From contig JAQVGE010000010.1 in NCBI GenBank assembly GCA_028696935.1, positions 1-14,004 of the forward strand: a DNA stretch of 14,004 nt, written 5' to 3'. This stretch comes from Minisyncoccota bacterium. GTDB taxonomy: Bacteria > Patescibacteria > Paceibacteria > UBA9973. Shown here one piece after another: positions 6,897 through 14,004 of this stretch. Position 1 is the stretch's first letter. Every line of letters starts with the position of its first letter. The notes beneath the pieces were generated by a model, which was not told where the DNA came from, did not search any database, and saw only the letters and a list, made by a program, of their open reading frames with translations. The translations under genes were made by a program, and so were the position numbers.

Positions 6897-9800
6897 GATT
6901 AGAATTGCGAACTTCACCTATAACGATGGAAAAAGATTAATTGCAGATGAACTCTTTGATTTTGCTAACAAAGAAGACAATGCTGCATTAAACTCATTAA
7001 TCAATCTTAAAAATGGTGGTGGAAAGTCTGTGCTAGTGCAGTTAATGCTACAACCAATCCATCCCAAAGCAAAGATTGCCGGTAGAAAAATTGAAAGTTT
7101 CTTTACAAAAGCCAGCGACCACTGCTTTGTTGTTATAGAGTGGTTTAAAGATAATAGTACAGAAAAACTTATGACCGGAATTGCTATGGCTTCGGGAGAG
7201 TCGTCAAACAATACAGAAGATAACGCAAAGGGAAGGCCAGTAAAGTATTATACTTTTATAAGTCATTATTCTGATTATTCAAATATATATAATATAGTCA
7301 GGCTGCCGCTCTCTGAGAAAAATAGAAGCAATTTTGTTGCGGCATCCTTTAATGAAGTCAGAGATTTGGCTAAGAAAAGCAATGGATTCCTTGACTATTA
7401 CATCTCGGATGATAGCAGACAGTGGAGAGAAAAGTTAGCTGAGTATGGAATCGTGCAGGAAGAATGGAAAAATATCATTGAAGAGCTTAATTCTGTTGAA
7501 GGCGGAATGACCGAATTCTTCGCAAGATTTAAGGAGTCAGATCAGCTGATTAATCAGTTGCTTATTCCAACGATTGAAGAAAAGTTCGGTCAATCTTCAG
7601 CAAAGGAAGACGATGCTTCACTGTCCACAATGCTTATTGAACATGCGAAAGCATACAATAAACAAAAGGATTTAATATGTGAAAAAGAGTCTTGTCAGAG
7701 TTTTCAGATTCTTTTATCACAGATAAATGAGATGGTCCATAATGTGTGGAATAAAAATGACGATTATGAAAAGAAACTACAGGATTTAAGGGCTTTTTAT
7801 AATGCGTTATGTGAAAAAAAGGAGGTTGTCAATGAAACACTATATGTTTTAGACAATGGGATTAAGAGTGCTCAAAAAGAATTGGAACATTTGGATTATG
7901 AAAAGAATTCTGAAGAATATTATGTAGCTAAGAAAGAGATAGCGTTGGCAAAGGATACTCTTAAAAGAATAGAAACTGAAACTGAAAAATATAATAATCG
8001 TTTAATCCTAACCCAACACAAAATAGATGCTCTATCCTGCGTAAAATTATACACAGATATTAGTAGAATTGAGAGTAAGCTGAAGGCAATTCAATGCGAT
8101 ATTAAGGCTAAAAGTGAAAATGACGATTCTACTAAGCGGTTAAATGACTTGGGCTTTTCGGTAATGCAGGAAATTGAAAGTCTGTATCCGCAAGTAAAGG
8201 AGGAATTAGTAAAGAAAAAAGAAGAATGTACACAGTTAAAGGATAGTTTAGCAAAAACTCAAAATGAAATAAAGAATATACAGGAACGTAAAGGTCAGAA
8301 AAAAACTGCATATGATCGTGCGGATGAAGCGTTTAAAAATGCATGCCATGAAACGGATAAAGATATAGCGGCACTTAGAATAGATGCCAGGAGATATTTT
8401 GATGGTTGTTATCGAAACGATGAACTTCAAAGATATAAGTCCGATAACGATAAGAATAAAGACAATCTGCAGGCGGAAATAGAAAAACAGGATGCCGAGG
8501 TGAAAAAGCTTTCAGTACGAAATACAAAAATTGAGACAGAAAATAGCGAACTTAATCAAAAAAAATCAAAACTTGAATCGGAAGGGAAATTATTACAAAA
8601 GGAATTTGAGAAATATAGTGATTTGGAGAAATACTTACGAAACATATGTGGAATTTATAATCTTGATGAGTCTGATATATTTAATGGTCAGCTATTAAAA
8701 TATATAAAAACCCAGGAAAGTATTTGTGTATCCAGTAGAGAAAGCATAGCTACAAAAATATCGATAATCGAAGATGAAATACAGGCCGCTGAAAAAGGGT
8801 ATGTTCATGTCCCAAAGAGAGCTATAGAATACCTTAATTATTCCGGCATTAAGTATCAAACCTGCGAAAAATATCTGAATTCGATTGTAGAGAAACAGAT
8901 CAGCAAAGATCAGTGTCTCACAATATTGAAGAATTATCCGGCAATAGCATATGGAATTATTCTTGATGATAAGGAAAAAGTGAAGCTTGCCAGTATGGAA
9001 CGTGAGATGGAGGATTGGCTTCCTTCTATGGTTCCTGTGTTTACGCATGAACAGTTTGAAAAGGTAATAAATGTTCAGAAGAACAATGGCGAGGCACTCG
9101 CATTTTATTCCGTGGAATATTTTTCTTCAAAAGAAATTTTTATAGAAGGGCTTAAATCAAAAAAAGAGAAATTGGAAAATCAGAAGGATACCTATGCAAG
9201 AGCACTTGAAGATTATAACTTACAAAGTAAAAAAGCTGAGGAAATGGATGCCTATAACGAATCTTCAAGACAAAGCTTTGAAAAGGAGTTGAAACAGATA
9301 GCTGATGAGATCTCCAATACTGGAAAATTACTTGATGATCTAGATGCAGAAAAAAAATCAAATGTGTTAGCTGCTGATACAATTAACAGTGAAATCGACG
9401 ATTACAAGATAAAGGTTACTGGTATCGAAAGATGGCTTGAAAAGTATGCAGATCTATCGTTACGTTTGGGCGAAGAAAATGTAAAACTAGAAGAAAGAAC
9501 CAAAGCTTACCAGGATCACGAGAAAGTAAATCGTGAATTAGTTAGGTTTCAGAAAGAGGTTCTGGCAATACAGGAAAATTTTAATGAATCGGACAGGGAG
9601 ATTAAAGAGAAGGAGATCTATTTCAGTAAGATAGAAGAGGCTAAGACGGAACTTGGAGATATTCCAGGTGGATCAGTAATGGAAGGGGAATGGGAGAGAT
9701 TGCTCGAAGAATATCATGAATTAAAGAAATCCCAGAAAGCTGAAATTGCTGTACTATACGAACGTGTAGAAGGTTACATGCGAGAAATGGCTGATAAGAG

Positions 9801-11259
9801 AGCCGGACTTAATAAATACAATTTACCGGAAAACGATTATATTACATTAAACTATGATGATAGTGAATACAAGGGATTACAACAGGCTGAGAAAGAGCTT
9901 GCTGAGAAAAAAGACGGTTTACTTATTGAATTAAATGACGCCAATAAGATGTTTGGCAGATGCGAGGCAGCATATGATTCAGCTCAAAAAACGTTATCAG
10001 AGCATGATGGAGTGCCACTTGAGGAGGAATTCATTCAAGGCAATTATAGCGAACGTAAAAAAGAAACGAGGAAAATTCTCAGTGAATTGAATGATCGCAC
10101 TAAAGCGGAGAATGTAATAAAGGGCGAGGTTGTTCGATTTGTGGATCGCACGCAAGATGTTCTTGAAAGACACAAAAAAACAACATCCAATACTGAAATT
10201 AAGCTCGAAGAGAGTATTGAAAAGCAATATAACACATTCTCTGAGAATTTAACGAATGCATTTAAGTTATATGAAAATGAAAAGGTTACTTTGTCCTCCA
10301 CATTAGGCAAAGAAGTGTTAAAAGAGACACTATATCAGTTCAATGAGCTTCAGGCATTAAAAAGCTTCGAACGAATGGTTAATACAGATGAGTATAAGGG
10401 CGATAAGTATTTTACTCTTTCCGAACAAGTAGAAGGCGTTATGAAGGCAACTAAGCTCAGATTCTCTCAGATTGAGACGGACCTGGAAGAATTTAATAGA
10501 AGCAAGTCTGATTTATTGCGTCAATGTGTGTTCCAGGGGAAACGAGTATATGAGGGCCTTCGATCAATGGCAAAGAGTTCCGCTGTTTCAATCGTGGAAG
10601 GAAAATCTAAGAAGCAGATGATTAAAATTGACATACCGGATGAGATTGACACAAACGTTGCGGAAGCGACTATTGATGCTGAACTTGATACCGGAATTCA
10701 GGAACTTGTGCTATTGCTTAACAATAACAGCAGTGAAGCAGATGTTATAAAAACAACGAATAGAGTTATTGGGAGTCAGACACTACTCAGAAAATATGTT
10801 GGCAAAGATAATATTAGAGTAGACGTATATAAGATTGATCTGAATCCCGAGAATGCCAAATACCGGACCTGGAGAGAAACACAGATAAATAGTTCAGGTG
10901 GAGAAAAGCTGGTTTCCTATTTTGCTCTGATATTGTCATTGCTTAATTATTCTAGAAGTGACTATGGAGACATCAATGATAAGAATCTGACCAGTGTATT
11001 GATTCTTGATAATCCATTTGGTGCGGTTTCATCAGGACACTTGCTTCAACCTATGTTTGAAATAGCAAATCACTTCAGAGTTCAGTTGATTTGTTTGTCG
11101 GATCTAAATAAAGCAGATATTACAGCTTGCTTTGATAATTTTATCAAGGCAACAGTGAAACCTTTGAAATATTCAAGTATTGAAATGCTAACACATGAAG
11201 GGAATGAAGCTATTGAGCATGGATTTTATAGAAGCGAACAAATGTCGTTTCTATCATAA
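6880..11259 (+). CDS. jetC: Wadjet SMC/MukB-like ATPase JetC
   Basis: This 1459-residue protein is an SMC-type motor. The N-terminal head carries Walker A KNGGGKS at 44-50. Long heptad-rich coiled coils run from about 265 to 600 and 735 to 1290. The less charged middle (about 600-735) is the expected hinge. The C-terminal head has the ABC signature SSGGEKL at 1338-1344 and Walker B LILDNPFG with D1377. The residue after D1377 is Asn, where most SMC and ABC ATPases have the catalytic Glu, and the first Gly of canonical Walker A is Leu43. I believe DNPFG occurs in this Wadjet subgroup, so it need not mean inactivity. A TTG at 6871 is in frame, but the ATG at 6880 lies 9 bases after GAGGAGG and is preferred. 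It would extrude DNA loops with JetA and JetB. No terminator was seen after its stop. Confidence 0.92.
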   Translation: MPQISKIRIANFTYNDGKRLIADELFDFANKEDNAALNSLINLKNGGGKSVLVQLMLQPIHPKAKIAGRKIESFFTKASDHCFVVIEWFKDNSTEKLMTGIAMASGESSNNTEDNAKGRPVKYYTFISHYSDYSNIYNIVRLPLSEKNRSNFVAASFNEVRDLAKKSNGFLDYYISDDSRQWREKLAEYGIVQEEWKNIIEELNSVEGGMTEFFARFKESDQLINQLLIPTIEEKFGQSSAKEDDASLSTMLIEHAKAYNKQKDLICEKESCQSFQILLSQINEMVHNVWNKNDDYEKKLQDLRAFYNALCEKKEVVNETLYVLDNGIKSAQKELEHLDYEKNSEEYYVAKKEIALAKDTLKRIETETEKYNNRLILTQHKIDALSCVKLYTDISRIESKLKAIQCDIKAKSENDDSTKRLNDLGFSVMQEIESLYPQVKEELVKKKEECTQLKDSLAKTQNEIKNIQERKGQKKTAYDRADEAFKNACHETDKDIAALRIDARRYFDGCYRNDELQRYKSDNDKNKDNLQAEIEKQDAEVKKLSVRNTKIETENSELNQKKSKLESEGKLLQKEFEKYSDLEKYLRNICGIYNLDESDIFNGQLLKYIKTQESICVSSRESIATKISIIEDEIQAAEKGYVHVPKRAIEYLNYSGIKYQTCEKYLNSIVEKQISKDQCLTILKNYPAIAYGIILDDKEKVKLASMEREMEDWLPSMVPVFTHEQFEKVINVQKNNGEALAFYSVEYFSSKEIFIEGLKSKKEKLENQKDTYARALEDYNLQSKKAEEMDAYNESSRQSFEKELKQIADEISNTGKLLDDLDAEKKSNVLAADTINSEIDDYKIKVTGIERWLEKYADLSLRLGEENVKLEERTKAYQDHEKVNRELVRFQKEVLAIQENFNESDREIKEKEIYFSKIEEAKTELGDIPGGSVMEGEWERLLEEYHELKKSQKAEIAVLYERVEGYMREMADKRAGLNKYNLPENDYITLNYDDSEYKGLQQAEKELAEKKDGLLIELNDANKMFGRCEAAYDSAQKTLSEHDGVPLEEEFIQGNYSERKKETRKILSELNDRTKAENVIKGEVVRFVDRTQDVLERHKKTTSNTEIKLEESIEKQYNTFSENLTNAFKLYENEKVTLSSTLGKEVLKETLYQFNELQALKSFERMVNTDEYKGDKYFTLSEQVEGVMKATKLRFSQIETDLEEFNRSKSDLLRQCVFQGKRVYEGLRSMAKSSAVSIVEGKSKKQMIKIDIPDEIDTNVAEATIDAELDTGIQELVLLLNNNSSEADVIKTTNRVIGSQTLLRKYVGKDNIRVDVYKIDLNPENAKYRTWRETQINSSGGEKLVSYFALILSLLNYSRSDYGDINDKNLTSVLILDNPFGAVSSGHLLQPMFEIANHFRVQLICLSDLNKADITACFDNFIKATVKPLKYSSIEMLTHEGNEAIEHGFYRSEQMSFLS

Positions 11260-11349
11260 TGAAATCATATCAATAGCAAACCTTATGAAAAAGGAGCGTT
11301 TGAGGTTAATCATCAAGATGCAGAATAAAGGTAAACTCTGGATTCTCGC

Positions 11350-11440
11350 TTACAAAACGGAATTTTCACTTACAAAATGGGACTCTCGGTTACAAAACGG
11401 GACTTTCATTTACAATATGTGAGTTTTTGTCTTACAAACT
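11350..11440 (+). repeat. Array of 20-base direct repeats, TTACAAA-type
   Basis: Units begin at 11350, 11370, 11390, 11410 and 11432. Consensus is TTACAAAACGGGACTTTCAT: three strong copies, a weaker fourth that is 22 bases long, and a partial fifth. A degenerate unit may also precede at 11330. The spacing of 20 bases is close to two helical turns, so a bound protein would sit on one face of the DNA. The array starts 91 bases after the jetC stop and ends about 70 bases before the hipB promoter. It could be an iteron-like protein-binding array or the decayed end of an IS21-family element, whose termini carry multiple repeats. No transposase gene is adjacent. Confidence 0.85.
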
Positions 11441-11494
11441 AGATTCTTGGATTGCAATTTACCCTAACACCCCCTAGCATTTTTCTGAAAAGAC

Positions 11495-11546
11495 AATATA
11501 TTATCCGAAACTTGACTAAATAACTAAAATTGGTTAATATATTATC
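11495..11546 (+). promoter_or_regulatory. Duplicated 11-base box around the hipB promoter (candidate operators)
   Basis: AATATATTATC occurs at 11495-11505 and again at 11536-11546. The second copy overlaps the -10 element and the start site, and the first lies just upstream of the -35. They are 41 bases apart, about four helical turns, and each contains the palindromic core AATATATT. HipB-type antitoxins usually repress their own operon by binding paired operators, so these are good candidates, though AT-richness weakens the case. Confidence 0.45.
11512..11540 (+). promoter_or_regulatory. Predicted hipBA promoter
   Basis: TTGACT at 11512-11517 and TAATAT at 11535-11540 are separated by 17 bases. 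A start site seven or eight bases after the -10 falls at 11547-11548, which is the A of the hipB ATG. The mRNA would have no 5' leader, in keeping with the absence of any Shine-Dalgarno sequence before hipB. Confidence 0.65.
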
Positions 11547-11547
11547 T

Positions 11548-11826
11548 ATGAAGAACTTTGACTTTTTGAAATCACCAAATGATATTAATATTGAAATTGC
11601 TAAACGAGTAAGTGCAAGGAGAAAGGAGAACAATATCACACAGGAGCAGCTTAGTGTGAAATCAGATGTAAGCTTTGGATCGATCAAAAGATTTGAGAGA
11701 ACCGGCGAAATATCACTATCCTCACTTATAAAAATAGCATTTGCCTTAGGATTGGAAAATGACTTTGATTACTTATTTTCTAAGAAGGGATATTCATCCA
11801 TTCAGGAGGTAATTGATGAACAATAA
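11548..11826 (+). CDS. hipB: HipB-like antitoxin, XRE-family helix-turn-helix
   Basis: This 92-residue protein has an XRE helix-turn-helix at about 16-70: IAKRVSARRKENNITQEQL, then SDVSFGSIKRFERTG, then SLSSLIKIAFALG. It is the usual DNA-binding antitoxin that pairs with HipA and represses the operon. The ATG at 11548 is preferred over an in-frame TTG at 11530 because the TTG lies before the predicted transcription start. Neither has a ribosome binding site. Its last 11 bases overlap the hipA start, and the hipA ribosome binding site (AGGAGG, 11804-11809) lies inside hipB. HipA synthesis therefore has its own strong signal, whereas HipB seems to depend on leaderless initiation. Confidence 0.85.
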   Translation: MKNFDFLKSPNDINIEIAKRVSARRKENNITQEQLSVKSDVSFGSIKRFERTGEISLSSLIKIAFALGLENDFDYLFSKKGYSSIQEVIDEQ

Positions 11827-12928
11827 GAAACTCTTAGAAGTATATATAAACCAAAAGCATGTAGGCACATTGGCAGAAACCAAGGATCATCTGATGGCGT
11901 TCGAATATAGTGATGAATGGGTAAGATTTGGTTTTTCTATTAGCCCAGCATCAATACCATTGCAAAAGGGAGTTTTTGTTCCTAAAAAGTATGACCCCTT
12001 TGATGGGTTGTTTGGTGTATTTGCAGATAGTCTTCCCGATGGTTGGGGACGACTTTTAGTCGATAGGTTATTATTGAAAAGGCAGATTAACCCTGCAAGT
12101 ATTAGTGCGCTTACAAGACTGGCAATTGTTGGGAATAGTGGTATGGGGGCCCTGGAATATCGCCCTTCAAACGAAATGAACGCAGAAATGACAGGAATGA
12201 CATTGGATGAACTTGCCAAGGAATGTGAGAAGATGTTTGATACAGAACATTCAGAACACTTAGATGAACTGTTTCGTTTGGGAGGATCTTCTGGTGGGGC
12301 AAGACCAAAAGTGAATTATGAGATTAGTGGGGAAGAATGGATCGTAAAATTTCCTTCTTCTATTGATAGAAAGAATATAGGAAGAGAAGAGTATGATTAT
12401 TCTGTATGTGCAAAGAAATGTCAATTGCCTATGACAGAGACAAGGCTTCTTCCTTCGAAGATTTGTGAAGGATATTTTGCAACAAAGCGTTTTGATAGAG
12501 ACAACGGTCAGAAAATCCATATGGTATCAGTGAGTGGATTATTAGAGACTTCACACCGGATTCCTAATCTTGATTACAATATTTTGATGCAGTTAACGTT
12601 AAAAATAGCACAAAGTTACGAAGAAGTTGAGAAACTTTTTAGATGGATGTGCTTTAATGTATTTGCGCACAATAGAGATGATCATTCTAAGAATTTTTCT
12701 TATATTTATAAGGATGAGAGTTGGAAGCTGTCGCCAGCATATGATCTGACCTATAGCAATTCAATCGGTGGAGAACATGCTACGACAATAAATGGCAACG
12801 GAAGCAATCCTGGAATTGCTGATATTATGGAAGTTGCAAAAAAAACGAAGATGGATGAGAAGAAAGCGCTAAGAATTGCTGAGGAGATCAGAGAGGTTGT
12901 AGCGGAGGATTTGAAGGAATATTTGTAA
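11816..12928 (+). CDS. hipA: HipA-family Ser/Thr kinase toxin
   Basis: This 370-residue protein is a HipA-type kinase. The N-terminal subdomain includes GLFGVFADSLPDGWGRLLVD (64-83), a hallmark of HipA. The ATP-binding loop GGSSGGARPK is at 156-165, the ATP lysine probably K178 in EWIVKFPSS, the catalytic loop HNRDDHSKNF at 285-294 with D288 as catalytic aspartate and N293, and the metal-binding AYDL with D310. All key residues are present, so it should be active. E. coli HipA phosphorylates glutamyl-tRNA synthetase and causes growth arrest; the target here is unknown. It is somewhat shorter than E. coli HipA (about 440). It keeps the N-terminal subdomain that HipT lacks, so it is not of the split HipBST type. 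The start is an ATG 6 bases after AGGAGG; an in-frame TTG at 11813 is less likely. No clear terminator follows. Confidence 0.92.
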   Translation: MNNKKLLEVYINQKHVGTLAETKDHLMAFEYSDEWVRFGFSISPASIPLQKGVFVPKKYDPFDGLFGVFADSLPDGWGRLLVDRLLLKRQINPASISALTRLAIVGNSGMGALEYRPSNEMNAEMTGMTLDELAKECEKMFDTEHSEHLDELFRLGGSSGGARPKVNYEISGEEWIVKFPSSIDRKNIGREEYDYSVCAKKCQLPMTETRLLPSKICEGYFATKRFDRDNGQKIHMVSVSGLLETSHRIPNLDYNILMQLTLKIAQSYEEVEKLFRWMCFNVFAHNRDDHSKNFSYIYKDESWKLSPAYDLTYSNSIGGEHATTINGNGSNPGIADIMEVAKKTKMDEKKALRIAEEIREVVAEDLKEYL

Positions 12929-13433
12929 TAATACAAAAAGTAATTTAAATTCTGCTCATTAACAGGCTTAGTAGAGATAAATAATTATCATAAACTTTGT
13001 TTATACAATAATGGATATCCGGAGAATGAAATATGAATGATTGACTGTTCAACTTCGGCAGAATATTGTCCTATATCTCCGGATTTATCGAGAAGTCGTT
13101 ACGTGCTACAAATTAAAAGTTAAGAGTTTTGGGCAGAGGTGCATTTGATTGTATCCCTGTCCTTTTCATATTGAGGGTAGCGACAAGATAATAGATCAAA
13201 AGTGAATATAAATTATATTAATGATGAATGTGTATGACTTTTTGCTAAATACAGATTCCTTAGACCTATAAAACAAAGAATGGAATTATAAGGTAGAGGT
13301 GAACAATCACTTACCCCAGTTTGTTGGGGAGTTTATCTTGGAAAAAAGCTAACGAAAAGTAAAGATGTGGTTTACTTTCCATTAGTGGAGGCGGGAAAAT
13401 AAAAAGAAGAAGTAATGTGTTGGCTGCTATACC
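12929..13433 (+). other. Gene-poor stretch after hipA
   Basis: No supported gene is present. Short open stretches occur, such as a frame from about 13295 to the TAA near 13400 (GRGEQSLTPVCWGVYLGKK). That one vaguely recalls Rpn/PD-(D/E)XK transposase-like proteins, but it has neither start nor domain. A small CCCCA/TGGGG hairpin at 13314-13329 lacks a T-run. The stretch looks like decayed coding DNA between modules. Confidence 0.5.
13017..13084. repeat. Nine-base inverted repeat, ATCCGGAGA / TCTCCGGAT
   Basis: ATCCGGAGA at 13017-13025 and its exact reverse complement at 13076-13084 enclose 50 bases. The arms are GC-richer than their surroundings. They could be a protein site, small element ends or chance. 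Confidence 0.4.
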
Positions 13434-13599
13434 GTGCGTCAATAGAATTCCGATTTTAATATGACACAAATGTGGATTTTATTATTCAAAAGCAAGATAT
13501 CGACAAAATGCAAAAACTGAATCGAGAAAGCTAAAATAAAACTGTCGAAAAAGTAAAATTAGTATGTGTCAAAAATAAAATGGAATTCTATTGACGTAC
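13434..13599. repeat. Long imperfect inverted repeat upstream of the CtkA-like kinase gene
   Basis: The left arm 13434-13451 reads GTGCGTCAATAGAATTCC. The reverse complement of 13582-13599 is GTACGTCAATAGAATTCC, 17 of 18 matches including 15 in a row. Pairing resumes further in, with TGACACA at 13462-13468 against TGTGTCA at 13565-13571, in register and across an AT-rich mismatched patch. The whole spans 166 bases and carries no gene. It has the shape of a small MITE-like element or a large operator/hairpin. The right arm contains the -35 hexamer of the next promoter. Confidence 0.75.
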
Positions 13600-13619
13600 T
13601 AATGATTGGATTTTATAAT
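13591..13619 (+). promoter_or_regulatory. Predicted promoter of the CtkA-like kinase gene
   Basis: TTGACG at 13591-13596 and a perfect TATAAT at 13614-13619 are 17 bases apart. Transcription would start near 13626 and give a leader of about 24 bases. The -35 lies in the right arm of the long inverted repeat, so whatever binds or folds there would affect this promoter. Confidence 0.7.
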
Positions 13620-13649
13620 GAGAATATCAAATGATTATGGGGTAATAGA

Positions 13650-14004
13650 ATGATTACTGCAATAAATTTTTCGGAATATGAACTTAATGGAATGTATTAC
13701 GGTGGTTCGGAAAGAAAAGAAGGAATAACGCTTGCTGGCGAAGATTATATGATTAAGTACCAAAAGCAAACTGCTTTTGGTAAAAGAAATAATCATATAT
13801 CTGAGTTTATTGGTTCACATATTTTTGAACTATGTGGATTTCAAGCGCATAAAACATATCTTGGATATCGAAATGGGGAGCAGGTTGTAGCATGTAAAGA
13901 CTTCAATGTTGAAGGGAAGCAATTTGTCCCGTTTAATGATGTCGGAGAAAGTACATTGGATCAAGACAAAGAAACATATCAGTATGATTATGAAGATATT
14001 ATGC
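13650..14004 (+). CDS. HipA-fold Ser/Thr kinase, CtkA-like, 3' end outside the window
   Basis: The first 118 codons are present and the frame is still open at the right edge. The protein resembles Helicobacter pylori CtkA, a HipA-like kinase without the HipA N-terminal subdomain. An opening strand TAINFSEYELN is followed by LAGEDYMIKYQ with K36 as the likely ATP lysine, then HISEFIGSHIFELCGFQAHK and TYLGYRNGEQVVACKDF, which align with the CtkA S-E-Y / Q-E-T-L-L-G-x-Y / V-V-A-C-K-D-F pattern. The catalytic loop lies beyond the window, so activity cannot be judged. It starts at an ATG with GGGG at 13639-13642 as a weak ribosome binding site, and has its own promoter at 13591-13619. No antitoxin gene is visible upstream, and one could follow downstream. 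Confidence 0.85.
   Translation, partial: MITAINFSEYELNGMYYGGSERKEGITLAGEDYMIKYQKQTAFGKRNNHISEFIGSHIFELCGFQAHKTYLGYRNGEQVVACKDFNVEGKQFVPFNDVGESTLDQDKETYQYDYEDIM
13758..13782 (+). repeat. Perfect 11-bp hairpin inside the CtkA-like gene
   Basis: TACCAAAAGCA (13758-13768) and TGCTTTTGGTA (13772-13782) are exact reverse complements around a three-base AAC loop. The hairpin lies about 110 bases into the coding region and encodes residues 37-45, just after the ATP lysine. No T-run follows on either strand, so it is not an intrinsic terminator. Confidence 0.85.

Noticed and set aside
11195..11422. 75-codon frame overlapping the jetC end
   Set aside because: It lies in another frame of jetC and then runs through the 20-base repeats; it has no ribosome binding site.
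11350..11440. CRISPR array reading of the 20-base repeats
   Set aside because: The units are contiguous without unique spacers, so this is a tandem or iteron-like array.
13314..13329. CCCCA / TGGGG hairpin as a terminator
   Set aside because: No T-run follows and no gene ends nearby.
13459..13535. Frame reading YDTNVDFIIQKQDIDKMQKL before a stop, possible decayed gene end
   Set aside because: Too short and with stops just upstream; no family recognised. It lies within the long inverted repeat.

Overview
The window reads as low-GC Firmicutes DNA, most likely a gut clostridium of the Lachnospiraceae type. The signs are AT-rich coding sequence, strong AGGAGG-type ribosome binding sites, TTGAnn-17-TATAAT-type promoters and protein families common in Clostridia. 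The organism is inferred; nothing in the sequence fixes the species. All genes lie on the + strand, and the region has the character of a defence or accessory island.

Left part (1-2620): the end of an HNH endonuclease gene that enters from outside the window overlaps a small MazG-like nucleotide pyrophosphohydrolase gene. A free-standing archaeal-type AAA ATPase with a PD-(D/E)XK-like C-terminus (ATPase_2/DUF234 family) follows.

Scar region (2621-3616): about 1 kb without an intact gene. It holds a strong intrinsic terminator, the C-terminal end of a tyrosine integrase, a near-consensus promoter and the C-terminal end of a WYL-domain transcriptional regulator. The WYL remnant stops 25 bases before the next gene.

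Central part (3617-11259): a tightly packed four-gene Wadjet (SMC-type anti-plasmid) operon in the order jetD-jetA-jetB-jetC. JetD is the TOPRIM nuclease, JetA the kleisin-like subunit, JetB the MukE-like winged-helix subunit and JetC the long coiled-coil ATPase. By family knowledge, JetABC would extrude loops of small circular DNA and JetD would cut it. All four reading frames are intact. JetC has an Asp-Asn Walker B in place of the usual Asp-Glu.

Right part (11260-14004): an array of TTACAAA units with a 20-base period, then a hipB-hipA operon. Its promoter sits so close to the hipB ATG that the mRNA should be leaderless, and an 11-base box is duplicated around the promoter. About 720 gene-poor bases follow. 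They carry a long imperfect inverted repeat whose right arm contains the -35 of the next promoter. The window ends inside a second HipA-fold kinase gene, similar to the CtkA family.

Taken together, the window holds one complete known defence system (Wadjet), one complete HipBA kinase toxin-antitoxin pair, a second HipA-fold kinase cut by the window edge, and a left-hand HNH/MazG/ATPase cluster whose joint function is unknown. Integrase and WYL remnants suggest the island was assembled by transfer and has since decayed at its joints.
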